Source: Halomonas sp. ALS9
Lineage (GTDB): Bacteria; Pseudomonadota; Gammaproteobacteria; Pseudomonadales; Halomonadaceae
NCBI RefSeq assembly: GCF_001651035.1
Contig: NZ_LXRG01000054.1
Location: forward strand, 1-64,000
Direction: 5' to 3'
Length of the DNA stretch: 64,000 nucleotides
The translations under genes were made by a program, and so were the position numbers. The first letter of the stretch is position 1; each line of letters begins with the position of its first letter. The notes under the pieces are model-generated. The model was not told where the DNA came from. It did no database searches and saw nothing but the letters and a program-made list of their open reading frames with translations. Positions 8,983 to 18,114 of the stretch are shown here, one piece after another.

Positions 8983-9066
8983 AGTGGTCGGATGATAGTA
9001 GAGAAGCCGCTGGGTGGCTGTCAATGCCGTTATCAATAGCGGCTCTTATTGCTTATAGGCAGATAT

Positions 9067-9095
9067 AAAAAAACCAGGCAATTGCCTGGTTTTTC
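9067..9095. terminator. Bidirectional terminator
   Basis: A perfect palindrome AACCAGGCAATTGCCTGGTT flanked by an A run on the left and a T run on the right can terminate in both directions. It lies just after the stop of the sulP gene on the minus strand, and upstream of the TRAP operon promoter region. Confidence 0.8.
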
Positions 9096-9118
9096 AATGG
9101 TAAGGTGATTTTGCCGGG

Positions 9119-10819
9119 TTAGGAGAATTCACGCCAAGCGGCATAAGTGCTTAGAAATACCCGCCCGGTAAGTGCATCCAGGAAGTCACTCTTCTTGAGT
9201 TGATCCATTACCGGGCCTTTCACCTCGGATAAATGCAGTTTTACATCGGAGTCTTTTAAGCGGGCGTTGATGGCATCTAGGCTCTCCAGCGCCGAGGCAT
9301 CAATTAGGTTAACCGCCGAACAGATCAACACAACGTGCTCAAGCTCGGGATGGCTCGCCACCAAGTTATAAACGGTGTCTTCCAAATAACGGGCATTGGC
9401 AAAATAGAGGCTCTCATCAATGCGCAGCAGGGCAACGGTATTGATTGTCTCAACATCGTGGCGGGTGGTGTTTCTAAAGTGTTCGGTGCCGGGCACGCGG
9501 CCTACCAAGGCGCTATGAGGGCGGCTGGTGCGGTATAAAAATAGCGCAATAGAAAGCGCTACCCCGCTGATGATGCCCGCTTCAACCCCTTCGCACAGCG
9601 TCAGCAAAATCGTCACTGCCATGGCGGCAAAGTCGCTGCGGGAGTAGCGCCAGGTTTGCCGCAGCATGGGTATGTCTACCAGCGTCAAAATCGAAACGGT
9701 GATCGTCGCGGCCAAGGTCGCGATGGGCAGGTAGTAGAGCCAGCCGGTGAACGACATAGTAACCAGCGCGATACCTAGCGCCGCAAAGGCGCCTGCAGCA
9801 GGCGTTTGGGCACCTGCATCGTAGTTAATCACAGTGCGGGATAACCCCCCGGTAACCGGCATGCCGCTGGTAAGCCCGGCGGCTAAATTGCTGGCGCCAA
9901 GGCCGACTAGCTCTTGATTGGGAGAGATGCGTTGGCGCCGCTTTGCGGCTAACATCTGGCCCATGGAAACCGACTCCACAAAGCCGACCAGACTAATTAG
10001 CAGCGCGGGGATCAACAGTGCCCGCCACAGTGAGTAGTCTCCCCAGGGAAAGCTAAGTGCAGGCAACCCGCCTGGAATTTGTCCCACAACGCTAACGCCG
10101 TTACCGCCCAACTGCCAGTGCCAGGTTACTAGGGTGGTAATCACGACGGCAAAAACTGGCCCCGCTTTGGCGATCAAGTCCGCCAGGGTGTTTGGCAGGC
10201 CCATCTTATTCAGGGTGGCCTTACCATAGCGGCGCATTGCGATTAAAAACAGTAGGGTTCCACTGCCAATCAGCAAGGTAGGTAAGTTGAAAGTGGCTAA
10301 ATTGGGCACCAGGGTGACAAGGCGCTCTACCAGCGTAAAGCCACTACTCTCAACCCCCAGCAAACTGCCCAGCTGGCTAGCGGCGATCAAAATGCCCGAC
10401 GCCGTTAAGAAGCCGGAAATAACCGGGTGGCTGAGAAAATTGCTGAAAAAGCCCATTTTCAGCAGCCCCATGATCACCAGCATGCCACCGGAAAGTAGTG
10501 ACAAGATAAGCGCTGCCTGTAGATAGGTCTCTGTGCCTGTGACCGCCACGGAGGAGAGCGCGGCGCCGGTCATTAACGCGATGATGGCAACCGGCCCAAC
10601 GGCAAGGGTTTTGCTGGTGCCAAACAGGGTATAGACCAATTGCGGCAGAATGCTGGCATAGAGTCCCACCACCGCAGGCAGCCCGGCTAACAGCGAATAG
10701 GCCAGCGACTGGGGAATGACCATCACCGTGACGATTAAACCCGCCAAGAGATCGGCCCCAAACAGGCGTTTATGGTAGTGGGGGAGCCACGTCAGGATCG
10801 GCAAATAGCGCTTTAGCAT
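9119..10819 (-). CDS. SulP family inorganic anion transporter with STAS domain
   Basis: Polytopic transporter of 566 residues. The N-terminal part (about 10-430) carries the SulP core, with the opening motif LAGLIVTVMVIPQSLAYS and GLYASILPQLVYTLFG. The C-terminal STAS domain (about 445-555) contains the NLIDASALESLD segment, equivalent to the phosphorylated loop of anti-sigma antagonists. Members carry sulfate, bicarbonate, molybdate or dicarboxylates, so the substrate is not settled by sequence. It is monocistronic, ends at a bidirectional terminator and is divergent from the chemoreceptor gene. Confidence 0.93.
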   Translation of the reverse strand: MLKRYLPILTWLPHYHKRLFGADLLAGLIVTVMVIPQSLAYSLLAGLPAVVGLYASILPQLVYTLFGTSKTLAVGPVAIIALMTGAALSSVAVTGTETYLQAALILSLLSGGMLVIMGLLKMGFFSNFLSHPVISGFLTASGILIAASQLGSLLGVESSGFTLVERLVTLVPNLATFNLPTLLIGSGTLLFLIAMRRYGKATLNKMGLPNTLADLIAKAGPVFAVVITTLVTWHWQLGGNGVSVVGQIPGGLPALSFPWGDYSLWRALLIPALLISLVGFVESVSMGQMLAAKRRQRISPNQELVGLGASNLAAGLTSGMPVTGGLSRTVINYDAGAQTPAAGAFAALGIALVTMSFTGWLYYLPIATLAATITVSILTLVDIPMLRQTWRYSRSDFAAMAVTILLTLCEGVEAGIISGVALSIALFLYRTSRPHSALVGRVPGTEHFRNTTRHDVETINTVALLRIDESLYFANARYLEDTVYNLVASHPELEHVVLICSAVNLIDASALESLDAINARLKDSDVKLHLSEVKGPVMDQLKKSDFLDALTGRVFLSTYAAWREFS

Positions 10820-10879
10820 GGGTTCCAGGTGGTGTAAGGGTGGCAGAAGGAAGAGAGTAAGGGATATTCCATTTCATTG

Positions 10880-10935
10880 CAGTGCTTATATTCATTTTCA
10901 CTGCGCTAACCCAATGATGACTCAGTGCTTATACT
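10880..10935. repeat. Direct repeat CAGTGCTTATA in the sulP/chemoreceptor intergenic region
   Basis: Two near-identical 13-bp copies (10880-10892 and 10923-10935) lie in the divergent promoter region. The first copy is also half of an inverted repeat, GCAGTG (10879-10884) with CACTGC (10899-10904). It may be an operator or a duplicated promoter element. Confidence 0.35.
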
Positions 10936-11064
10936 CTTTCGGTCTGCCCCCAAAGTGCTACTTCTTTCATTACCGTAACACGCTAAGCTAAGCCGCAAAG
11001 GGGAATTAAGCCCTCCAAAATAGGGTTTTCGATACTCAATAACGTTAATAAAAGAGTACTGCTC

Positions 11065-12756
11065 ATGCGCTTACTGCGATTGCTAGTTCCGGGGGTTTTG
11101 TTGGCGTTATCCATAGGCCTTGCCTTGCAAGGCGGTGTATGGATTTATCTGGCGCTCGTGTCCGCCGCATTGGGTGGCGGCGCTGTACTGCTCAGTGTGC
11201 TTGAAGGCGTGTATCGGGCCGACCAACGTCGTCTTGAACAACGCCTTGAACATCGCCCTAAACATCGCCAGCGTGGTTTTAAGCCCCTACGTGATTACCG
11301 TTCGCTACGTGGTATGGCCTACCGTTTAATGAACCGTGCCAGTAGTACCGCGATTGCTTCGGCAGAAGTGTCGCACTATGCCGACCTGATGGATCAGCGC
11401 CTCTCCAAGCAAGAGGCCATGGCCCGTGAGGCTTCATCAAGCATGACCGCCATTAATGCAGCCATTATGCAGGTCAGCGCCAGCGCCAGCCAGGTGGCAG
11501 CGCTGGCAGAGAGCGCTCGGGAAGCCAGTCATCATAATCACGCAGAACTGGATGATATTATCCAGGATATGAGCGATGTTGCTGACCGCTCAAGTCAAGC
11601 GCTGGAGATGTTGACCGCGCTGAACGATAAAATTGAACGGGTACGCAGCGTCACCTCTATGATTGAAGATATTGCCGAGCAAACGCATCTTCTTTCGCTC
11701 AATGCGTCTATAGAGGCGGCGCGCGCCGGTGAACACGGCAGAGGGTTTGCAGTGGTTGCTGGCGAAGTCCGCAACCTTGCTCTGAAAACCTCCACAGCCA
11801 CGCAGAGTGTCGATGAACTTGTCAAAGATATGCATGCGAGTGGCCAAACGGTGGTCGACACCATTGGCGACCTGATGTCGCGTATTAGCGAGCGCTCAAA
11901 AGGCTTGCAGGGAGTAGGCAATAGCCTGGGTACGATGACGCAAGAGTTCGACCAGGTGCAGAGTGAAATTACCCGCGTTGCCGATGCGATGGAAAACACC
12001 CGTCAGCATAGCCAAACCGTTGCCGACAGCCTGCGTCAGTTGGAAGAGGATGTTGATGAAGGTAACCGCAATATGCACGATTTGGCTGAGCAAGCCCGGG
12101 CGCTGATGGAAGCCGCAGAAGGCGTCGATGGGGAGTTGGCTCAACAGCACTTGGAAGGGCGTCATCAGCAGGTGTTCCGGGCGGCTCGCTCAACGGCCGA
12201 TAAATTGGGCAAGCTGCTGGAAAAAGCGATAGCCAGCGGAGAACTTTCAGATAGCCACCTTTTCCAGCCCCAGTATGAGCAGATCCCGGGTACACAGCCG
12301 CCGCAGTACACAACCGGCTTTGATAGTTTTACCGATAGGTATCTACCCGAGCTGCAAGAGCCTTTGCTCACTCAGCTCGGCTTAAGTTATGCCATCGCCT
12401 GTGACCGTAAAGGCTATGTGCCAACCCATAACAAAGCGGTCAGCCTCGTGCCAACCGGTGATTACGCCCACGATCTAAAATTCTGCCGCAATAAAAGGAT
12501 TTTCGATGACCCCACCGGCAGCCGCTGTGGCGCTCACGAAAAGCCATTGCTGCTGCAAACCTACAAGCGGGACACCGGTGAGATCATGCATGACCTCTCA
12601 GTACCGGTGTACGTACAGGGTAAACATTGGGGCGGGTTCCGAGTTGGCTACCAGCCTGAAAGGGACGCTGTATCGGCGCCTACGCTTGAAACAAGCGCCG
12701 ATACCAGCGCAACACCAGGGCTTGCGTTAGCTGACCGCCGAGTAGCGCGGGCGTGA
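11065..12756 (+). CDS. Methyl-accepting chemotaxis protein with C-terminal sensory domain
   Basis: The 563-residue receptor has two closely spaced hydrophobic helices (about 3-20 and 25-48) with almost no periplasmic loop. A basic linker built on a four-residue repeat follows (55-71), then the signalling coiled coil with the conserved hairpin tip at about 200-236 (IEDIAEQTHLLSLNASIEAA). After the coiled coil a globular domain at about 400-535 carries two cysteines (C474, C488) and the motifs NKRIFDDPTG and HWGGFRVGY. This is the reverse of the usual sensor-first order and implies a cytoplasmic signal. The same C-terminal segment is known from other proteobacterial receptors, but I cannot name its ligand. 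The 12-bp repeat in the linker is listed separately. Confidence 0.88.
   Translation: MRLLRLLVPGVLLALSIGLALQGGVWIYLALVSAALGGGAVLLSVLEGVYRADQRRLEQRLEHRPKHRQRGFKPLRDYRSLRGMAYRLMNRASSTAIASAEVSHYADLMDQRLSKQEAMAREASSSMTAINAAIMQVSASASQVAALAESAREASHHNHAELDDIIQDMSDVADRSSQALEMLTALNDKIERVRSVTSMIEDIAEQTHLLSLNASIEAARAGEHGRGFAVVAGEVRNLALKTSTATQSVDELVKDMHASGQTVVDTIGDLMSRISERSKGLQGVGNSLGTMTQEFDQVQSEITRVADAMENTRQHSQTVADSLRQLEEDVDEGNRNMHDLAEQARALMEAAEGVDGELAQQHLEGRHQQVFRAARSTADKLGKLLEKAIASGELSDSHLFQPQYEQIPGTQPPQYTTGFDSFTDRYLPELQEPLLTQLGLSYAIACDRKGYVPTHNKAVSLVPTGDYAHDLKFCRNKRIFDDPTGSRCGAHEKPLLLQTYKRDTGEIMHDLSVPVYVQGKHWGGFRVGYQPERDAVSAPTLETSADTSATPGLALADRRVARA
11230..11265 (+). repeat. 12-bp tandem repeat inside the chemoreceptor gene
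   Basis: Three copies of CGYCYTRAACAW-like 12-mers (11230-11241, 11242-11253, 11254-11265) plus a partial fourth encode the basic repeat RLEQ/RLEH/RPKH/RQRG in the juxtamembrane linker. Confidence 0.7.
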
Positions 12757-13635
12757 TTGCCACGCTGACCAGGAGTAGAGCGCAAGCCCAATCCAAATCA
12801 GCACAAAAGTGGCCAACTGGATAATACCCAAGGGCTCGCCGAACACGGTTAAGGCAATCAGAAACTGGATGCTTGGGTTGATGTACATTAAAAAGCCCAG
12901 GGTTGCCAAACGTAATCGGCGGGCTGCGCCAGCAAAGGCCATTAGCGGCAGCGCAGTCAATGCACCGCTGGCGATCAGTAAACTAGTGGTGGAAGTGTTC
13001 TGCAAAAAATGTGAGGTGTCGTTCCAGCTTAGCCAGGTGAGAGCTATCAGGGCTAGGGGGAATAGCAGTAGTGTCTCCACAAACAAGCCCGATAAACCGT
13101 CCAACGGCACCTGCTTACGAAACAGGCCATAACTGCCGAAACTTAACGCCAGCAGCAGACTAATCCAGGGCAGTTCGCCCAGCATCACAAACTGGGTGGC
13201 AATGGCTATGCTCGCTAACCCCAGGGCTACCAACTGCAGCTTGGCCATCACCTCCCGCAGCACCAGCATGCCCAAGGCGACATTCACCAGCGGCGTTAAG
13301 AAGTAGCCCAAACTCGCTTGTAGTACCTGCTTAGACTCCACCGCATAAATATAGATACCCCAGTTAAACGCTATTAATAGCGCGCAGGCCAACACCCGCC
13401 CAAGCCGTTTGGGTTCGCCCAACGCTGTGACCACCGGAGGCCAGCGGCGTAACAAAGTAATCAAACCGACCAAAAACAGACACGCCCAAATGATCCGGTG
13501 AATCAAAATTTCAAAGGCGGGAACGCCGTCAAACAGGGCAAAAAAGAGCGGAAAGCAGCCCCACATGGTGTAGGCGGTGAGCCCAAACATGACACCTTTG
13601 ACTGCTTCAGGATCGCGTGTTGGAGTAGGAAGCAT
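12727..13635 (-). CDS. rarD: EamA family transporter RarD
   Basis: Inner-membrane protein of 302 residues with about ten hydrophobic helices, the drug/metabolite transporter fold. The N-terminal motif KGVMFGLTAYTMWGCFPLFF and the segment EILIHRIIWA are characteristic of RarD. The substrate is unknown (RarD was first linked to chloramphenicol sensitivity). Its 3' end overlaps the end of the convergent chemoreceptor gene by 30 bp. It is probably monocistronic. Confidence 0.9.
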   Translation of the reverse strand: MLPTPTRDPEAVKGVMFGLTAYTMWGCFPLFFALFDGVPAFEILIHRIIWACLFLVGLITLLRRWPPVVTALGEPKRLGRVLACALLIAFNWGIYIYAVESKQVLQASLGYFLTPLVNVALGMLVLREVMAKLQLVALGLASIAIATQFVMLGELPWISLLLALSFGSYGLFRKQVPLDGLSGLFVETLLLFPLALIALTWLSWNDTSHFLQNTSTTSLLIASGALTALPLMAFAGAARRLRLATLGFLMYINPSIQFLIALTVFGEPLGIIQLATFVLIWIGLALYSWSAWQSRPRYSAVS

Positions 13636-13707
13636 AGCAGCCTCATTATTTAAAGATGCTAATCTAGCATAAACGTTGCCTTGAGACTGACGAAATGGAG
13701 GTGTTTA

Positions 13708-14520
13708 GTGAGTCAACTTAAAAGCACGCTAGTGCAGTGTGATCTGCGCTGGGAGGATCCCCAGGCCAACCACGACCATCTTGAGCAGTTGCTGGGTGAG
13801 CTTGATAGCCGCGATACGGATCTTATTGTATTGCCAGAGATGTTTGCCACGGGCTTTACTATGAACTCCCGGGAAATGGCCCAGCCCATGGCGCAGAGCA
13901 AAAGCGTTGCCTGGCTTAAGGCCCAGGCGAAGGCACGTAACTGCGTGATGACCGGCAGTGTGGCGATTGAAGAAGGCGGCGATTTTTATAACCGCTTGAT
14001 CTGGGCGACTCCAGAGGGCGAGATAACCCACTATGACAAGCGCCACCTGTTCCGTATGGCCGGTGAGCATGAGCGTTACGGCATGGGTAGTGAGCGTAAA
14101 GTGGTGGAACTCAATGGCTTTAAACTGCTGCTCAGCGTTTGTTATGACCTACGTTTTCCTGTGTGGATGCGCCAGCAGCCAGCAGAAGGGGAGCATTTCG
14201 AGTATGATGCGCTGCTGTGTATCGCCAACTGGCCAGCACCGCGTCGTCACCCTTGGCGCACGCTGCTACAAGCCCGTGCGGTGGAGAACCTAAGCTATGT
14301 GATTGGCGTTAACCGCGTTGGAGAAGATGCCAAAGGGCTTGCCTACAGCGGCGACTCCCTGTTGGTCGACTTCAAAGGCGAACCGCTAATTGATAAACCT
14401 GCCCATTCCCCGTTTATAGAAACGGGCACGCTGGATAAAACTGCCCTTGATGCTTTTCGTGAAAAATTTCCTGCCTGGCAAGATGCCGACCACTTTAAGC
14501 TGCTGCCAGGAGTGGGTTAA
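13708..14520 (+). CDS. yafV: Omega-amidase YafV (carbon-nitrogen hydrolase)
   Basis: Nitrilase-superfamily amidase of 270 residues that hydrolyses alpha-ketoglutaramate or ketosuccinamate to the keto acid and ammonia, a metabolite-repair step after glutamine transamination. The Glu-Lys-Cys triad is visible as E44 in VLPEMFATGF, K111 in HYDKRHLF and C145 in SVCYDLRFP. The segment NWPAPRRHPW and the ending FPAWQDADHF closely match E. coli YafV. The start is placed at GTG 13708 because GGAGG lies 4-5 bases before it. An upstream TTG at 13681 would add nine residues without support. The stop codon shares one base with the rsuA start (TAATG), so the two genes are coupled. Confidence 0.92.
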   Translation: MSQLKSTLVQCDLRWEDPQANHDHLEQLLGELDSRDTDLIVLPEMFATGFTMNSREMAQPMAQSKSVAWLKAQAKARNCVMTGSVAIEEGGDFYNRLIWATPEGEITHYDKRHLFRMAGEHERYGMGSERKVVELNGFKLLLSVCYDLRFPVWMRQQPAEGEHFEYDALLCIANWPAPRRHPWRTLLQARAVENLSYVIGVNRVGEDAKGLAYSGDSLLVDFKGEPLIDKPAHSPFIETGTLDKTALDAFREKFPAWQDADHFKLLPGVG

Positions 14521-15227
14521 TGATGCGCCTTGATCGCTTTTTGAGTGAAACTTCACCGTTAACCCGTAGTCTCGCCAAACGGGCACTCAAAAATGGCGAA
14601 GTGACCCTAAATGGCGAGCCGATCAAACAGTCGGCGACCCAAATCGATACCGATAACGATGTGGTTGTTCTGAACGGCGAACGGTTGGAGTTGGTAGGCT
14701 TGCGCTACATTATGCTGCACAAGCCGGTCGACGTTGAATGCAATGCGCGGCGTGGACTCTATCAGCGCGCAATAGACCTAATAGATTTGCCCAAAGCCGA
14801 TCGCTTACAGCCGGTAGGGCGGTTAGATGTAGATACCACGGGATTGCTGCTGTTAACCGATGATGGTCAGTGGTCTCACCGCGTCACATCACCGCGCCAT
14901 CGCTGCGCCAAGGTGTATATCGCCGAGTTAGCGGAACCTATGGAAGGTGCATCAGCGGAGTGGGCGATTGGCCAAGTCGCCGATGGCCTGATGCTGGATG
15001 GGGAAGAGACGCTGACTCAGCCCGCAACGTTGAGGCTGCTTTCGCCCACCCAGGCGGAGCTGACCATTACCGAAGGGCGCTATCACCAGGTGAAACGAAT
15101 GTTTGCCGCCTTGGGTAATCATGTTAACTCACTGCACCGCAGCTCCATCGGGGATTTAGCACTAGATGAGAACCTGGCACCCGGCGAGTGGCGGGAATTG
15201 ACCAGCGAGGAAATCGCGCTTTTCTGA
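14520..15227 (+). CDS. rsuA: 16S rRNA pseudouridine(516) synthase RsuA
   Basis: This enzyme isomerises uridine 516 of 16S rRNA in the small subunit. The 235-residue protein has an N-terminal S4 RNA-binding domain (about 1-60) and the catalytic domain with GRLDVDTTGLLLLTDDG, where D103 is the expected nucleophile. The C-terminal motif ITEGRYHQVKRMFAALGNHV is typical of the RsuA branch. The start overlaps the yafV stop by one base. ATG 14520 is followed at once by a second ATG at 14523. A terminator follows the gene. Confidence 0.95.
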   Translation: MMRLDRFLSETSPLTRSLAKRALKNGEVTLNGEPIKQSATQIDTDNDVVVLNGERLELVGLRYIMLHKPVDVECNARRGLYQRAIDLIDLPKADRLQPVGRLDVDTTGLLLLTDDGQWSHRVTSPRHRCAKVYIAELAEPMEGASAEWAIGQVADGLMLDGEETLTQPATLRLLSPTQAELTITEGRYHQVKRMFAALGNHVNSLHRSSIGDLALDENLAPGEWRELTSEEIALF

Positions 15228-15249
15228 GTGCTTGTTTAAAGTCTTGTTT

Positions 15250-15284
15250 AGCCGCTTCCCCAATGGGTGGCGGCTTTATTTTTA
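15250..15284 (+). terminator. Rho-independent terminator after rsuA
   Basis: The stem AGCCGC (15250-15255) / GCGGCT (15270-15275) has an inner CCC/GGG pairing and is followed by TTATTTTT. It lies about 22 bp after the rsuA stop. Confidence 0.75.
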
Positions 15285-15423
15285 GCTAAATATTTATACC
15301 GTTATCTTACGAGTTTATCTTAAATAATTACTGAGGGCTGTGCTATCCAGGTAGAAAGCTCGCTTGCGAAAACTGGCTTCCGGCATTGCCGTTAGCCGTT
15401 GCTTCGTCTTAAGGGTTTGTATT

Positions 15424-15465
15424 GGGTTCTCTTTAAAGGGCTCTTTTTAAAGGGCTCTCTTAAGA
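15424..15465. repeat. 14-bp tandem repeat at the 3' end of yejF
   Basis: Three copies of GGGYTCTYTTWAAR-like 14-mers (15424-15437, 15438-15451, 15452-15465) run up to and over the yejF stop codon (15460-15462). Confidence 0.65.
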
Positions 15466-17043
15466 GGCCAAGTGCGCAGCGGCAATCAGTGCTTGGGTAT
15501 AAGCGTGCTGGGGCGCTGAAAGCACCTCTAAGCAGGGGCCTTGTTCGACCACTTCACCATCCTTGAGCACCATAATGCGGTGGGCCATGGCGCGGACAAC
15601 GGCTAAATCATGGCTAATGAATAAATAACTTAGCTGCCGACGCGCCTGAAGGTCGCGTAATAGGGCGACTAGCTGCTTCTGCACGGTGCGATCTAACGCC
15701 GAGGTGGGCTCATCAAGTACCAGCAACTCCGGCGCTAAGATAATCGCTCTGGCCACGGCTATGCGCTGGCGCTGACCACCGGAGAACTCGTGGGGGTAGC
15801 GAGCGGCACAGCTTTCCGGCAAACCTACTTCCTGCAGGGTTTGGTTAACCCGCTGGGCGACTTCTTCAGTGGTGAGGTGAGGGTAGTGAAAGCGCAGCCC
15901 CTCGCTGACGATATCGAACACCGGCATACGTGGTGAAAGGGCGCCATAGGGGTCTTGAAACACCATCTGCAGCCTGTGACGCTGACGGCGCAACGCATCG
16001 CCGGATAGCGAGCTTAGCTTATCGTTGCCAAGGCTAACCTCGCCTTGGCTGCTAACCAGTCGCATGACTGCCGATGCCAACGTGGTTTTACCTGAGCCGG
16101 ACTCACCCACAATGCCCAGAGTCTCCCCTGGTGCAATATGCAAATCGGTTGGTTGAAGCGCTACAAAAGCGGGCGGCTGGCGTTTAAATAAACCGGTTTT
16201 AGGGCGCTTAAAACTAACGCTTAACTGACGAGCTGTTAGTAGCGGCGCTGTTTGCTCAATGGCTTGGGGCCTACCTTCCGGCTCAGCCGCAAGTAGCGCT
16301 TTGGTGTAATCGCTTTGCGGATGCTGAAATACCTGTTCTACCGGGCCGATCTCCTCAATGCGGCCCTGATACATAACGCAGATGCGATCCGCATAACGCC
16401 GTACCAGGTTTAAGTCGTGGCTGATAAACAGCATGCCCATGCCATGGTGATCGCGCAGTTCACGTAGCAGGGCGAGAATTTCCTGCTGAACGGTAACGTC
16501 CAGCGCGGTGGTGGGCTCATCGGCAATCAACAGTGAGGGATTGTTGGCAATCGCCATGGCAATCATCACCCGTTGACGCTGGCCACCCGAGAGCTGGTGG
16601 GGCCAGGCATCCAGCAGTTCGTCCGGGCGCGGCAGTTTAACTTGTTCAAGCAGCTGTTTGCTGCGTTGGCGGGCGGCCTGACCGCGCAGCCCTTGATGCA
16701 GCCGTAACGCTTCACCGATCTGCTTGCCCACACGATGTAGCGGGTTGAGCGAGGTCATCGGCTCTTGGAAGATAAAACCGACGCGATTACCGCGTATAGC
16801 GTTCCACTCAGTTTCCGTTAAGTGGGCCAGATTGGTGTCACCCAACCAGCGTTCGCCGTCAACGCTGGCGTTACTGGGCAGCAGGTTCACCATACCCAAC
16901 GCTGATACGGATTTGCCTGAGCCTGATTCACCCACTATTGCCAGCGTTTCACCCGTATTGAGGGTCAGCGAGATTGACTGCACCACCGGGTTGCCATCAA
17001 AGGCGACATCAAGATTTTCAATGCGCAGCAGGGGATTAGGCAT
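15460..17043 (-). CDS. yejF: Peptide ABC transporter ATP-binding protein YejF (tandem ATPases)
   Basis: Cytoplasmic energising subunit of a YejABEF-type peptide importer. It has 527 residues with two complete ABC ATPase domains: Walker A motifs GESGSGKSVSA and GESGSGKTTLA, signature motifs LSGGQRQRV and FSGGQRQRI, and Walker B segments LLIADEPTTALD and LLVLDEPTSALD. The start at ATG 17043 has AGGAGA about seven bases upstream and overlaps the yejE stop by 8 bp. A longer frame from 17103 would add 20 residues inside yejE and is not supported. It is the last gene of the yejABEF cluster. Confidence 0.93.
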   Translation of the reverse strand: MPNPLLRIENLDVAFDGNPVVQSISLTLNTGETLAIVGESGSGKSVSALGMVNLLPSNASVDGERWLGDTNLAHLTETEWNAIRGNRVGFIFQEPMTSLNPLHRVGKQIGEALRLHQGLRGQAARQRSKQLLEQVKLPRPDELLDAWPHQLSGGQRQRVMIAMAIANNPSLLIADEPTTALDVTVQQEILALLRELRDHHGMGMLFISHDLNLVRRYADRICVMYQGRIEEIGPVEQVFQHPQSDYTKALLAAEPEGRPQAIEQTAPLLTARQLSVSFKRPKTGLFKRQPPAFVALQPTDLHIAPGETLGIVGESGSGKTTLASAVMRLVSSQGEVSLGNDKLSSLSGDALRRQRHRLQMVFQDPYGALSPRMPVFDIVSEGLRFHYPHLTTEEVAQRVNQTLQEVGLPESCAARYPHEFSGGQRQRIAVARAIILAPELLVLDEPTSALDRTVQKQLVALLRDLQARRQLSYLFISHDLAVVRAMAHRIMVLKDGEVVEQGPCLEVLSAPQHAYTQALIAAAHLAS

Positions 17044-18112
17044 GCTGAGTCTCCTGGGCAGTACCCGCTTGGCGCTGCTGCACGTGACGAGGATCAAAGG
17101 CATCGCGTAAGCCTTCGCCGATAAAGACCAGCAGCGAGAGCATGATGGCCAGGGTCATAAACGCCGTGATACCCAGCCACGGCGCGTGAAGATTATTTTT
17201 ACCCTGGGCTGCCAGTTCACCAAGCGAAGGAGCGCCGGGGGGCAGGCCGAAACCGAGAAAATCCAGTGCGGTGAGCGTACCAATCGCGCCAGTAAACAGA
17301 AACGGAATAAATGTCAGCGTCGCAACCATGGCGTTGGGCAGCACGTGGCGCCACATGATTAAGCGAGACGGCAATCCCATAGCTTTGGCCGCGCGCACGT
17401 ACTCCAAATTGCGTGCACGCAGGAACTCGGCGCGTACGATGTCCACTAGGCCTAACCACGAGAAGAGCAGCATAATTCCCAGCAGCCACCAAAAACCTGG
17501 CTGAACAAAGCTGGCTAAAATAATCAGCAGGAACAGCACGGGTAAACCCGACCAAATTTCGGTGAATCGCTGGCCGATCAAATCAACCTTGCCACCAAAA
17601 TAGCCCTGTACGCCACCGACTACGACACCGACGACTAATGATCCTGTAGTGAGTACCAGGGCAAAGGCCACCGAAAGGCGAAAACCATAAATCACCCGTG
17701 CCGATACATCCCTGCCCTGGTCATCGGTGCCCAGCCAGTGGCGGCTATCCGGTGGGGCCGGGGAGGGGCGGGTCATATTCATATCCAGGGTCTGATACGA
17801 AAATGGAATGATAGGCCAAAGCGCCCAGCCGTGGTCTTTAATCTGTTGCTGCACAAAGGGGTCCAGATAGTCTGTTCGGGTCGGCAGGAAGCCACCAAAC
17901 TCGGTTTCCGGATAGTCCACCTGCATGGGAAAGTACCACTGGCCTTCGTACTGCATAATGATCGGTTTGTCGTTGGCAATCAGTTCGGCAAACAGGCTGA
18001 GGATAAACAGCGTGGCAAATAACCAGAGCGACACCCGGGCACGACGATTGGCTTTGAAAGCGGCCAGTCGACGTCGAGTAATAGGCGATAAACGTGACGA
18101 TAAAGAGGCCAT
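17036..18112 (-). CDS. yejE: Peptide ABC transporter permease YejE
   Basis: Inner-membrane permease of 358 residues from the chosen start, with one N-terminal helix and a C-terminal six-helix permease domain. The segment HWLGTDDQGRDVSARVIYGFR is typical of DppC/YejE permeases, and EYVRAAKAMGLPSRLIMWRHVLPN is the EAA loop that contacts the ATPase. ATG 18112 lies 2 bp after the yejB stop with GGGAG upstream. The longer frame from 18157 overlaps yejB and is less likely. It pairs with YejB to form the channel of the oligopeptide importer. Confidence 0.93.
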   Translation of the reverse strand: MASLSSRLSPITRRRLAAFKANRRARVSLWLFATLFILSLFAELIANDKPIIMQYEGQWYFPMQVDYPETEFGGFLPTRTDYLDPFVQQQIKDHGWALWPIIPFSYQTLDMNMTRPSPAPPDSRHWLGTDDQGRDVSARVIYGFRLSVAFALVLTTGSLVVGVVVGGVQGYFGGKVDLIGQRFTEIWSGLPVLFLLIILASFVQPGFWWLLGIMLLFSWLGLVDIVRAEFLRARNLEYVRAAKAMGLPSRLIMWRHVLPNAMVATLTFIPFLFTGAIGTLTALDFLGFGLPPGAPSLGELAAQGKNNLHAPWLGITAFMTLAIMLSLLVFIGEGLRDAFDPRHVQQRQAGTAQETQHA

Positions 18113-18114
18113 TA

